From positions 25,510,758 through 25,574,757 of the forward strand of contig CM073323.1 in the NCBI GenBank assembly GCA_037043015.1: a stretch of 64,000 bases of DNA, given 5' to 3'. The notes beneath the pieces were generated by a model that was not told the DNA's origin, searched no databases, and was given only the letters and a program-made list of their open reading frames with translations. Shown in pieces: positions 1 through 11,700 of this stretch (positions are counted from its first letter, which is position 1; every line of letters begins with the position of its first letter). The DNA comes from Bryum argenteum (Eukaryota; Streptophyta; Bryopsida; Bryales; Bryaceae). The position numbers and the translations under genes are program-made.

Positions 1-672
1 TTGATTCACGATGTTGCCAAGGAGGTGTATATTGAATCATAAAAGAAGCCACATGGAACTTAGATTTACATGAAAGGAAATACTTGGTGTTAATTTGATT
101 CAACATGATTATGTAGAAGGCATGAGTATGATGAGAGGGGGTTGGAGTGTGGTTCCATCATATTCAATAGTTAAATAGGGTCTTTTGTGAATCATGGGAC
201 AATGAAAAACAACGTAAGAACAAATACCAACCATGTAATACAAAACAAGATTTATGTATAATAAATTATTTGAATAATTTTTGAGTTACAGAGAGTTTGT
301 ATAAGGCGTGGATATGTTAATAAGGGATGTGAAATGAAGAATAAACTAAAATTAGAAATAATTAAAGTGTGAAAGGGGTCGGGATACTAGCGGGAGTTTA
401 GATTTTCAAACTTTGTTTAATACTCACTGTTTATGCACATCACGTTGATTGGTTCCAAATGAAAGAATCCATTCGATGAAACAATTTCGGACTTTTTCAT
501 ACCGCAGCAAAGTTTGTGATATCCTGATGTCAGCTTGAGAATGGAAACAAAAATACTGTTCACCATGGGGTCAGGTGCAGGATGTATATACTCTTAAACA
601 GGTGGCTTAGGGTGTAAAACTTGTTCGCTTTCATACGATTGACTGCTGCTGTTATGATACTTGTGTTTACAG
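1..672. other. Upstream intergenic or long-intron DNA
   Basis: AT-rich sequence without a recognisable coding exon. I looked here for the missing first exon of the zeta GST and did not find it. The GST exon at 673 is preceded by a normal acceptor (tgtttacag). Confidence 0.5.
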
Positions 673-2090
673 AATTCAAAAAGCTAAGTCCTCTGTCGTA
701 CGTCCCAGCAGTGGAGGTGGATGGGGTTGCTATTGCGGATTCCATGGCCATCGTTATGGTACTACTACGGTCAACATCCATTTTCATTTATTGCGGATTC
801 TCTCATTTCAGACTGCAATGAAACATTCCTTTGCTTTGATGCAGTATTTCGAAGAGAAGTTTCCTGATAAACGACCTCTCCTGCCTGCGGACCTCGTGAA
901 GCGAGCACACGTTCGTCAGGTATGGCTTGACAACTCTTCACTTAGGAAGAAGCTGAATTGTCACTATGTAACATTATATGTGTTTTCCATTACGCAATCA
1001 ACATTGTTTTTTGTAAGTAATCTAGTGTTGTGAATCTGCAGATTATGTACTTGATCGGAGCAAACATTCAGCCTCTTCAGAACTTGGGAACCTTGGTATC
1101 TCTCTCGTTCTCTTCACATGTACCTGTTTTTTTTTTTTTTTTTTTTTTTTTTTTTGTCATTCGTGTGATTTCAGTGTAACAATTGCTGGTGTTGTGAAAC
1201 TTGCAGATAAAGGTTGAGAAAATAAGTGATGCAGAAAAGCGACTCAAGTGGGCTCAGGACCATATCAATGAAGGCTTTACTGGTGAGTTAGTTCAGAGCT
1301 AGTTTCTTATGGCCAAATTCCTCATATTGAAACTCTGTATGAAGTGAAGTGCAGGACCATATCAATCAAGGGTGAGTTAAATACCTGATAAATTAGTTCA
1401 CTTTGTGTTTGAGTTGAAGATTGATAACTTGTGTGGCTACTTACAGCGCTGGAGCAGCTGCTGAAGAGCGTGGCCGGAAAATATTGTGTCGGCGATGAGC
1501 TTACCCTTGTAAGAATTACATCCATATATATACACCTCAGTGCCTGTGGATTTCATGATCATTTTTTCTTATCAATGAGTTGATTCGGTTGCTGTGTAGG
1601 CCGATGTGTTTCTGGTACCGCAAATCGGGAACGCAAACCGCTTCAAAGTTGACGTGGTAAGCGTTTCTTCTAACTCTTCTCAGATTGTATAATTATGTTG
1701 AACACGTTTTCTTCTTTCAAGAATCTGAAGTATTTTTTGTTCTTCACTAAAACGTGTCTCTACTGGATATCGATTAAGAGGGTACGGAACAATCTTGTTA
1801 ACATTCAACTGGAGGATCTTACACCTGATTCTTCAGAAGCACCGTTCTAAACCTCAATTGTTGTGGGATCATAACAAACAAGACTCATGCGGAACTTTTT
1901 CTACTGGGGACATGCTGATTTTTACCTTTTATTGAAACGCATTGTTGTTGTTCTGAATATGAATACGACTGCATTGTGCGTGACTTTGCAGACACAATAT
2001 CCTACGATCGATCGTATTGGCAAGGCGTTACTGGAGCTGCCGGAAGTGCAGGCGTCATTACCTGCAAATCAACCTGACGCCCCCAAATGA
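673..2090 (+). CDS. Zeta-class glutathione S-transferase / maleylacetoacetate isomerase, N-terminal exon not in window
   Basis: Product resembles plant GSTZ (maleylacetoacetate isomerase), a cytosolic enzyme that uses glutathione to isomerise maleylacetoacetate in tyrosine breakdown. Exons that close in phase: 673-758, 845-919, 1042-1095, 1207-1282, 1447-1508, 1600-1656, 1992-2090. Recognisable blocks: the thioredoxin-fold end (LSPLSYVPAVEVDG, IADSMAIVM), then YFEEKFPDKRPLLP, the helical-domain IQPLQNLGTL, WAQDHINEGF, LEQLLKSVAGKY, LADVFLVPQI and a C-terminal YPTIDRI...LPEVQASLPANQPD. The family usually has about 220 residues; about 45 N-terminal residues, including the SSCxWR glutathione-binding motif, are absent. 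The first 672 bases hold no such exon, so either it lies upstream of the window or the gene is 5'-truncated. No internal stops. Family is certain; functional state is not. Confidence 0.85.
1127..1155 (+). repeat. Poly-T tract in a GST intron
   Basis: A run of 29 T between the GST exons ending at 1095 and starting at 1207. It sits upstream of the acceptor and may act as an extended polypyrimidine tract; such homopolymers vary in length between individuals. Confidence 0.9.
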
Positions 2091-5000
2091 CTTTCCTGAC
2101 TGTCTGCTGTTTTCACATGCACAGGATGTTTGTTCTGCCTAATACTTTTGTGTAGAAGAAGCTGTAAGAAGTAAACTTGTGTTCAGGCAGAGTTCTTACT
2201 CCTACGAAGGTGAACATATGATCACTTAACAATAGGAGATGTAGTATGTAAAGTGATAAAGTGGGATACTATGATACACAAATGACTCTGAATAGCATTC
2301 CGTTTCTTGCTTACATGAGAATCACATTATAGTCATGTATATGTTTCTAGGCAGATGGACTGGTTACGGTATAATGAATGATATGGTTTGTTTAGCTTTC
2401 CCATGTATTCCTGTTCTTACCTTTTCTATTACTTATCATAATCATCCTTCTTACTCGGAGCTTGACATCGCAAACTTTCCTATTATTGAACTTTTTGTGT
2501 TCCAGTCATGTTATCTTATCTGCTGTGTTGTTGAAATTGATGAAAGTTGCAACTGAGATTCCAGTTTATAGACGAAGTCCATAAATAGTTCATGAATTGG
2601 ATCTTTGTGCATTACCTTGAATTTTTCTCTTGAACAATAACGAATCTGATTACTGTATTGCTCTCTGTGAAAATGAGATGATTGGAACGTAATGATTTCA
2701 TTACGGTGTTTGTTTTTAGAGTTTATTGCTTATTTGTTTTTATACCTAAAAATTTCAAGAATCTCATCGTTTTTAAAGCCTCACCGTTAATCATGTGCTA
2801 TTTGGAATTTTACCACTTCGTGTGATTTTAGAAATGCTATGACCCATAAATTTGTAATTTCCATTTCTTGTCGCATGTAATAAAGAAAGAGTTCAATTTT
2901 TGTTTTGGTTGAAACTTAGAAGGTTTTCGACCAAACCACTCAAAAATCCAAATTTGATTTATCATGGTCACGGCTCTCTGCCTACAACCCCATGACCATG
3001 AAAATGATTTTAATTTTCTTGGTCATGGCTCGTGGTACATAGTGTAAAGGGACCCTAAGACCATCCACAATATAGGAGCTACCCATACTATTAGCAGCGT
3101 CACATGGGCAATGATAAAAAAGCCGAACACAATTTATAATTCTAAAATTCTAAAAATACTAAATTAATTTGAGGATGGTGGTATGGGCATGGATTGAGTC
3201 AAAATGAAATTGACCCGGACAACCCTCTGCCTTACTTGTGGATTTTTTGGATATCCAATAGAATGTTATTCAAAATCCCCCATTTGGGAGGAAAAATGGT
3301 AAGTGGTGCCAAACAAAACCCTCAATTCCATATGGTAGGACCTTCACATGAATATTGGGCAATTAAAAGCACTGATTCTTGTTGGATTCTGTCTGTAGTA
3401 AGGGTATTATTTGAGATCATTCCATTGCACTTTGTTGAAGTTTATGTGAGTCTTGCACTTTGTCGTATAAAGTTCGGTACTCTAATAATGAAATATAGTG
3501 TTAACAGCACTAATTAACTTATAGATGCTATAACTTCTTATTCTTCATGAAAATATCTACCAGCTATGTTTATGTGGATCGCCCACGTGTAAGTAGTAAA
3601 TATCAAGGAAATCTACAGAATTGGCCCTGGAAGATCACATTTTTACTGAAATGGCCCTCACTTTTCTGAAATTTACCAAAAATGGCCCTCATTCTTCATG
3701 AAGCTCGTTCGATACTGGCTCTTTGCACTGCATCTTCTTACTAGAATTCACATTCGCATTCGCAAGCACGATCGTACATTTGCATTCGATGATCGGAGTG
3801 CTTGGAAGAAACGATAGAATCTCTTGTTTGTCTATTTGTTTGACGTCGGCGTTGAAGAGCAGGGAGAAAAAACATCTACAACACATGTACTTAGCCACTC
3901 TTGAGAGAGCATGTAGCCAAAGGGTTTAAGTAGACAGCTTGGTGTACTACTCACAAATTGAAAGGTTGTTGTACTGCAATTGACGTTTCTCACTAAACCA
4001 CGGATTATACCAACGACCAAATCTAGTACATTGCCGCAATATACTCACTTGCGTTTTTTACTAGTGAGCAGATCTAGTGTCTCTTTTACTAAAACATTGC
4101 TCCCCATTTGTAATGGACGGTACTAATGGAGGGCAAAACATGATTAGTGATTCTATTTGGTTGAAAAAAACGATTCTTCAAGTGAATCCAATGCATATTA
4201 AAAAAAATAAAAATAAATTGGAGACTTATGAAGTGCAAGAACAAAAAATCTAGCTCTCCCTACAAAAAACATTCATAACACTACTTTGAAGAGGTCATGA
4301 TAAAGCACTTTTGAAAGCATATATGCCATGCATACAAGATGAGTCACTTTGGAATGTTCTTGTAGATGCTAACAAGACTCAAATCATGTCAATTGTTGGC
4401 CATTTGAATGTGTTTTTTTTTTTTTCTTTTTTCTTTTTTCTTTTTCCCTTAGCTGGAGTCTCACTGGCATGGTCAAAGAATATCTTCAATGGTCAAATTA
4501 ACAAAATAAAAAAATAAATCCAAAATAAAGTACTCCAAAAAGTAATTACATCTATTAGATGAGTATGCCTTGTACTTGACCACCGACACTTCAAAGCAAG
4601 TTCCTATTAGAAGGCAAGCAAGTCAGCATTTTATCTGAAGTGGTCCATCTCTCTAGAATAGGCCACAAATGTCAAAGTTTAAAATGATAGATTAAGTTAA
4701 AATTCTTACAATTTTATTATAAAGTTTTGTTTTATTTCTTATTTTTGTAAAAAAAATTCGGGTCGACTAGATGAAGGTGCTTAAATCAATATCTTCCCTA
4801 AGATTTTACTGGGTATTTCCTATACTACAAGATTTGTGTGAAGAAAAATATCATATGTCATCATTTCTTAAGTGTTTGATGATAAGTATCACTACTATAT
4901 GGTGAAACTACCGATTGTCGTGCACTTAAGGAAAATTGAGGGAATCTATACACTTGGAAAGAGAAAGGAGTGGGTTACTATTTTTCAGGGATGAGGAATA

Positions 5001-6993
5001 GGAAAAGTCTCACTTTCCCTATTTTTGTGGTTTTTAAAAAAAAACACATAACTAAATACAATTTTTAGAAGCAGTAGCCTAAAGGCGGGCACCCTAATTT
5101 TGTTTGCATGAGGTACATGCAAGGGAGGTTAGATCTTTATGAAAGAAAGAATCTTGGGTGCACGCCTTTAGGTAGGTGCCCGCTTATAGGTGGTTTCACC
5201 ATAATCCGATTATCAATTACATGTTCCGTATGAAACTCAATGCACAACTTCCCACATCCCACTTTTGAATGAAAAAAAGATAATAATTATTACTTGAGGT
5301 GAGTCAAACCTGCCTTAGTACGAGAAACGATGAGTATCCTATTGGTTATTGTGCATTGATAATTTCAAAAGGTGGGCTTCCCTTTTTGTTGAGTGGAAGA
5401 TTAATGTCAACCAAAATAAACATAAAATAGTATGAGGTGTCTTTTGGAGATCTTTGGTGAATAGAGTGTCAAATTTGTTCCTATTCACGAGCATAATGTT
5501 TGCTAAATATATTTATCAAAGCGGAAGTTTCTAGAAAAAAGCATGATGCTATCCTTTCCTTCCATTTTGTCCCATGTTTGTCTACTCAGCAAAAATCTCA
5601 AGTCAAACGTTTTAGATTAGATTATGATCATGCTTTGTTGGATGCTTTCAAGGTATTTGAGTTATGTATATATTTAATTAGGTACAATAAGCACTTGACA
5701 TGGTTGCATGCAATTTGTATGGGCTTTTGACTTGCACAATTTGAGTGCTATTTCTTAGAAAGACCTCTCCACAAGTTGGTATCTCACACAATTGTACTTA
5801 ATATCAACTTGATATCATCTCTTTAATAGTTATAGTAATGACCACTTCGGCAAGATCCTTCTAAAAGATATAGAAAAGATTTGTATATTCTAGAAGAAAA
5901 AATTAAAACCTAAAAAATTGAGGCTACATTAGAGCCAATCTTTATTAAGGTGCAACAATCATAAAATTTAGGAAAATTTTCAAGAGTGATTGGTTGAAAC
6001 TGCAACCCTCAACTGGTGGCCACAACCAAGAGCATAAGTGGTGAACTTTGAGAATGGATGATAATTGACATGCTCACCAACGTGGCGGCACTTTTTGGAG
6101 GAGGATCAGAGCTTTCTTGTTTTGGCTCAAGAGGTCAAACAAGAAAACCCACCTTCATAAATCAATTTTTCTTAGTAAATTGTTTTACATCTTCTCCATT
6201 ACATTATCCCTTGCCCCCAAATAACTAAGTCTTGGGCAAGAATTCCTACCCAATTGGTGAACTTCTCTATTGACAAATAGATAGAACTTCCGGTCCCTTC
6301 TAAGGGGCTGGCGTGAATGACGTGTCCGTTTGTAATGCTAATATCCTGATGGCAACTCTCTATTGACATAGTATAGACCAACCCTTGATGGAATCGATCA
6401 ACTTATACCTTGTCAACTTAAAAATGGAGGGTTATTCGTAATTTTTAAAAATTCAAAAAAAAAAAAACTCACAACCCATCCACGAATATCTCAAATCTAC
6501 TCCAGTGGTAGATTCTTGGTATCCTTGGTTGATCCCCTCCCATCACTTGTTGTACATTCTAACTTGCAAAAGTGCCATCTGGAGACTTCCAAAATGCCAA
6601 CTTTAACCATCTGGAGACTTCCAGGATCCACAAGTCCAACAATCTACTCCTCAAAAGTCCATAGCACTGTCTAGTATGTGAAGATCTAGATCCCAGAAAA
6701 AGCGGAAACAATATTGCAAAAAAATCAATAAAAGAGACGACCTGTTCCCCAGTTGCATGCCAGAGCATAGACAGCTCCGAAGTCCACCATGCTTATCAAT
6801 ATACAAACCTCTTGAAGCACCTTCCTTCTTGCAAATATTCTTGTGGGAGCTTCGATCAGTAGAGTGCTCAACATCGTCCAGAGTCCAACCTCTTCGATCA
6901 GGTCAATCTCTCGAATCTTTAGTTTGTTGTAGTGAGAATAATCATGCACGGTCGTATGCTTACCATGCAGCGTTGTGGGTTGCTGCACAGGCG
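2091..6993. other. AT-rich intergenic region with MITE-like debris
   Basis: No convincing gene. It holds the GST 3' flank, a segment at 2940-3060 that recurs inverted at about 57850-57970 (shared core ATTTTAATTTTCTTG), a short cluster of 'atggccctc' repeats at 3620-3695, a pyrimidine tract at 4412-4450, and an inverted-repeat element at 4898-5203. Open frames here are short and have no recognisable family. Confidence 0.5.
4898..5203. mobile_element. MITE-like inverted-repeat element with an internal hairpin
   Basis: Ends are inverted copies: TATGGTGAAACTACC at 4898 and GGTGGTTTCACCATA ending 5203, 14 of 15 positions matching. Inside, at about 5070-5170, a second inverted pair (CCTAAAGGCGGGCACCC and GGGTGCACGCCTTTAGG) forms another hairpin, so one element may be nested in another. 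No coding capacity. No target duplication is obvious. Confidence 0.6.
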
Positions 6994-7281
6994 ATGGATC
7001 GATCGATGGCAGCGAACAAGCAAGCTTTGGGGGTGACGATCCTCCTGCTACTTTGTTTTGCGGCGTTTGCAACGGACGACGTCGACGCGGCAGGAGTTTC
7101 CCGGCGCCTGTTGCAGTCGTATACCTACACTGTGTGCGCAAACTCGAAGTTTCCTAATGGCTGTACTTCCGCTGACACCTGTTGGGATGGCAAACCGTGC
7201 TCCTTAGACAGCGAATGCTGCGGCATGTGTGGTTCCGATCTCCTGTGCTGTGGCTCGTTCGGTGGTACACCTTGTCCCTAG
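6994..7281 (+). CDS. Small secreted cysteine-rich peptide
   Basis: Single-exon frame of 95 codons. Start chosen at 6994; a second Met at codon 5 (7006) is equally possible. Residues about 10-32 form a hydrophobic signal peptide (VTILLLLCFAAFA), then an acidic stretch, a dibasic SRRLL that could be a processing site, and a C-terminal domain of about 50 residues with ten cysteines, including two CC pairs. The spacing around CSLDSECCG...CGSDLLCC resembles inhibitor-cystine-knot-like peptides, though I cannot assign a named family. A secreted, disulfide-stabilised defence or signalling peptide is the likely class. GC content is higher than in the flanks, which supports coding. Confidence 0.7.
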   Translation: MDRSMAANKQALGVTILLLLCFAAFATDDVDAAGVSRRLLQSYTYTVCANSKFPNGCTSADTCWDGKPCSLDSECCGMCGSDLLCCGSFGGTPCP

Positions 7282-8750
7282 CTAGTGTAGATCGATTGTG
7301 AAAGGCCAGTATTGCTTAGTGATCGACTAGCTACCGGTGTGTAGTAAGATAATTTGCAGTATTGAGTTTTTTGCGATTCTCGCCGAAACGAAGTGCTTAC
7401 TGTTAATTAAGTTACTGTTCTGACTTAAACGTCAGTTGTCTGTAAAATCGATTGTTCTCAACAAGCAGAGTGCTGCACAGTGTTTCTATTGACGAACTGT
7501 TGTTCTTATGAAACTTTCAACGCAAAGTGTCGATCCTACAGAATCTGATTGCATTTGTTGGTGCGATGAAGTGAAGAAGATCTCAATGGCGTTGGTTTGA
7601 ATACATTCATGTGGTAGTGACGACGAGCTTGAATTCCGCCGGGCTGTGATTCAGCCGGTTAACTTTGTAACTGTATTATTGAGCACTGTTTTCATTGTTA
7701 TTTCTTCTCATCTGTCTCATCATCGAGGACACGGCAGACTCGAGTCATTGACAATAAAAACTGCAAGGCCGTGAGCGTTATTCGTACGCTAGCTATTCTT
7801 GATTCCGGACTATTAGTATTCCAAAACCTAACACAATAATATAGTATCATAAGTCTGATCACCGTCACGAGCCCAATCCAATATAATTGTACTCATAAAC
7901 TTGCGGATTCAAATAATCATAGAAGAAGTCAATCTACGCACCCTACTATTGTGTATGCTACCGCATCAGTCCCCAGATACGTGCATGGTAATCAGCTTGA
8001 CGTCGTCAGAACAACATTTCAAGGAATAAAGGTAGTCAAGTCGGTCACGCGTGATAAGACAAGACTCTTGAAGCAAAATTCATATAAGAATTGCACCGAT
8101 GCTTAGAATATTGTGACGATTGCCCTCTCGGATATGGAAAAAGCCGCGTGGGTGAGCGAGAAGCTGTAAGGAAAGATCGCAAGAGTCCAAGCCACATGTC
8201 GAAGAACGGAAGCTACACTGACAGACCCATGACGACTGTAATAGACTGGCAGGCAGGTCGGTTCCACGACTGGCATACAGCATTCAATCATGCCGAAATT
8301 CCGTAAAAACGTTCATTAGACCCCACTTCGAATTTATCGAAGTACGTTGCTGCGCAGAATCTTGCAGTTTTCTTATCATGTTCCCACCACTTAAATAGTC
8401 GGAGAAAACCAACTTTCAACTGAGTGGGGAAAATATCGACCACTGACTAGTTCGAGCTACAGTGCTTCGTATTCCTAGACTGACGTTTCCGACGGTGCTG
8501 CTGCCTCCGTCGTCGTCGTCGGGAAATGATTGTGCGATTGTGCTGAATAGTTCCGTGCCGAACATTTCTTCGAGATACACGGAGCGGAACGGGGCATGCA
8601 TCATGGATCGGAATTAAACTGATCCAACACTCGGTGCGCGCGCGACACCGGATGCGCGCTTACAGTTTGAAAACTGTAGACCTGTAGTTGAGATGCAAAC
8701 TTGGTCCAAAGGAGATTGTGTAAGTTAGTGTTACTGAGGATTTGCTTGCG
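7282..8750. other. Intergenic region between the peptide gene and the receptor kinase
   Basis: No gene recognised. It should contain the 3' UTR of the peptide gene and the promoter and 5' UTR of the receptor kinase. An AATAAA-type signal lies at 7752. The last 400 bases are GC-richer with CG-containing stretches (8640-8660), as expected near a promoter. Confidence 0.4.
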
Positions 8751-11700
8751 ATGGGTCTCGGGCTTGTGCTAGTGTTGCTGTTGCTCCTGCAACTCGGCAG
8801 GCTCACTCACGGCCAGAATTCGCAGCTTGCAGAGGTCTACATCTTCAAGCCCACCGATTGTGAGCACCCAGTCTCCTTTCCAAGTCTTTATGTACATCGA
8901 CGTGTAGTTCCAGATTGTTCCTGTCAATTTCTTGCTCTCTAAATTTGACAGTCAGCCTATTATTAGTAATTAGCCAACAGTGAAGTCCGCAGCCATATCA
9001 TAAATGAAGCGACGACTATTCATTCAGAGAGTAGCAGACGATAGGTTTTTAAAAGCTGGGTTACTTAGAGTAGGAAGATCGTGTCACAGGCCTCTCCAAT
9101 TTTCAGGCCATTCAACTCTATTTCTAATCAGTATATCGTATTGTGGAGTAGGAAGTATAATCTTTAAACTAGTGTATGGCTTGTGAAGCGCGATACACTA
9201 ATTGATACACTAAGGATTGTAGTCAGAAGAACTCATCACTTCGTTGTCAGTAAGACTTTCCGATACTCGATCAGTCGGTACGTACGTACAAGACCTCTGT
9301 CCTTTGCACTGGTCAACTTAATACAAGAAACTTGGCATGTAACTATATGAACAACATTCACTGGTCAAAAGTGTCAATTGACTTAAGAAATCGAAACTTG
9401 AATGCTTCTCTCTTTCAACTCTGACTTGTACGTAGTGATGCTATACTCTCTTCAGGCATACACATTACAAGGAGGGCTCCATGATTGAGTTCTCATGGCT
9501 AACAATATATCGACACATTGGTGGGACAGTGTATGGATTGCAGCAGCTGTTTTTGGATTGGAACCGAAGCACTCCGGAGCTGGAGAAGAACTTGGCCGGA
9601 TGGAGAGAAATTCAGCTGGCGCGGCTCACGTTCATCCCTTGCTTCAAACAAGAGTCGTGGCAGGGTGTGCTCTGTCTTCGAGAGCTCACGCCGACTCCGA
9701 AAGGATTCTTTTATCAGCAATACAACGTCAGCATCGTCGGCTTGTAAGCTTCAGACTTCCCAGTCTTACCACTCGAACATCCACTCGATTAAAGACCTGG
9801 TTGACTAATATTGATTCGTGGCGTGTCAGGGAGCTGAATGATGCGTCCCTTGTAGGGTCGTTGCCACCTGCAATTGGCAACCTCAGCAGCCTAGTCTCCT
9901 TGTAAGTAAATTGAAACCTTACTGTGATTCCTTTTTTTGAGAATGTGAGGCCGGCGGGCACTTGAAACATGTTTCGATTCATGAGGAGGTGGTGTTGCAG
10001 GACGATAACGGGGAATAAGGAGTTGGTGAGTCCGATACCGAATGAGCTGCAGCTTCTGAGTTACAATCTCAATATCTTGTATGTCATCACTTTCCTCCTG
10101 ACACTCTCGCTGGAATCAAGCTAGGCAAGCGTAACATTGTTGCTCGAATTGATGGTAGAATCACAATATCGATCACCTCTGATTTCTATTTCATGGCAGG
10201 GACCTTCAAGGAAACGGTTTCAACGGATCGATTCCACCGACACTCACTAATCTGCTTCAACTCCAGAAGCTGTACGGACGAGTTCCCATACCCTAATCTT
10301 GAAACTGGCAATGAAATGGACCTTCATTCGCTTAGTACTAATGGACTTGAATGTGCCGCTACGGATTTGTTTTGTGAACTCCTTTTTACTTGTTGGGCGC
10401 CGCCCTAATTAGTGCTGTCAATGGCAGTGATTTGAGCGGAAACGAATTCAACGGACCACTTAGCGTGGATTTTCGAAACCTGACATCACTAAGAACCCTA
10501 AACCTCTCTCGGAACGCGTTGCAAGGATCCATTCAAACACAACATTTCCAAAACCTATCACTGCTCATTACTCTGTGAGCATTCGTTTCTTTCCTCTTCC
10601 CTTTTCTTAACAAACCTTTCCTTGCTGATTACAAAGCCGAAGAATCTGATCAAGTACTTAGTTGATACATGTATCGAATGCTGCAGGGATCTGTCGTCCA
10701 ACAGATTTACTGGCCGGATGTTCGACTTGACATCGAGCTATTCCTTAAACACCTTGTAAGTGCCGATCGACTCCTTTGAACATCTCGTCACTCATTTCTC
10801 GAAAGCTCTTACCAGGGTTGTTTCTTTTGGTCTTTTCGGCCCATTCTTGTCCAGAGGTTGTTTTCAACATGAGAACAGGTTCGATTCTGTTACCGCATTG
10901 TTTCTCTGCAGAAGTTTAATTTTATAGCACAAGTGGTCGATTGATTGATTGATGGATTTTCATGCAGGAATGTGAGCCGCAACCTTTTCAGTGGAGCCTT
11001 GCAGCTACCAAGTCTATTCAATGTGACCAGTAGCTCCAGTCTGAAAGTAGTGGACATGGCCAACAACTCATTCACAGGTCCTTTCCCTGATTTCAGCGCA
11101 TGGACAAACATTACAGTGTTGTAAGTTGCATCTTTCTTCTTCAATTCTCCACGAATTCTCCGCTAAAAAACTCATTAAACTACTGAATCTTTCATTCACA
11201 GTATTGATTTTTACTTTCGTCATGAATTTCAGAGACTTGAGCGATAACAATTTCGAAGCTTCTGCCTTCCCCGTGTGGCTCCAGAACTTCACTAACCTGC
11301 AAACTCTGTAAGTTGCAATCTCTTTTTCCTTTGAAAAACTCAATTATCTTGATTATGCTGAAGTCTGTTTTTCGCTTGCAGAAGGCTAAGGAACACCAAT
11401 CTTACTGGTGAAATTCCAAATCAATTCTGGCAAGGCTTCAAAAATCTAAGAACAGTGTACGTTCTCCCATTTCCCCATGTCTTGACATTTTATTACTATG
11501 AGGATTTTGTTTGCATAATAACTTGTTGTCATTAATTACAGGATCCTTGACAACAATCAAATTAGTGGAACACTTGACATCACAGACTTCAGCGGACTTC
11601 AAAAGCTTGACAGAGCCAGTGGTATTACGAAGCTTGAAATGTTGAGCATTAGGCATAATGCTATAACCAGCGTTCTTTTCTATGGAAACGATTACAAAAG

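Noticed and set aside
6725..7141. Minus-strand 138-codon frame opposite the cysteine-rich peptide
   Set aside because: Overlaps a plus-strand frame with a signal peptide and conserved-looking cysteines; the minus frame has no recognisable features.
10860..10910. tRNA-like T-loop (ggttcgattct)
   Set aside because: No acceptor stem or D and anticodon arms around it; it lies in an LRR-kinase intron.
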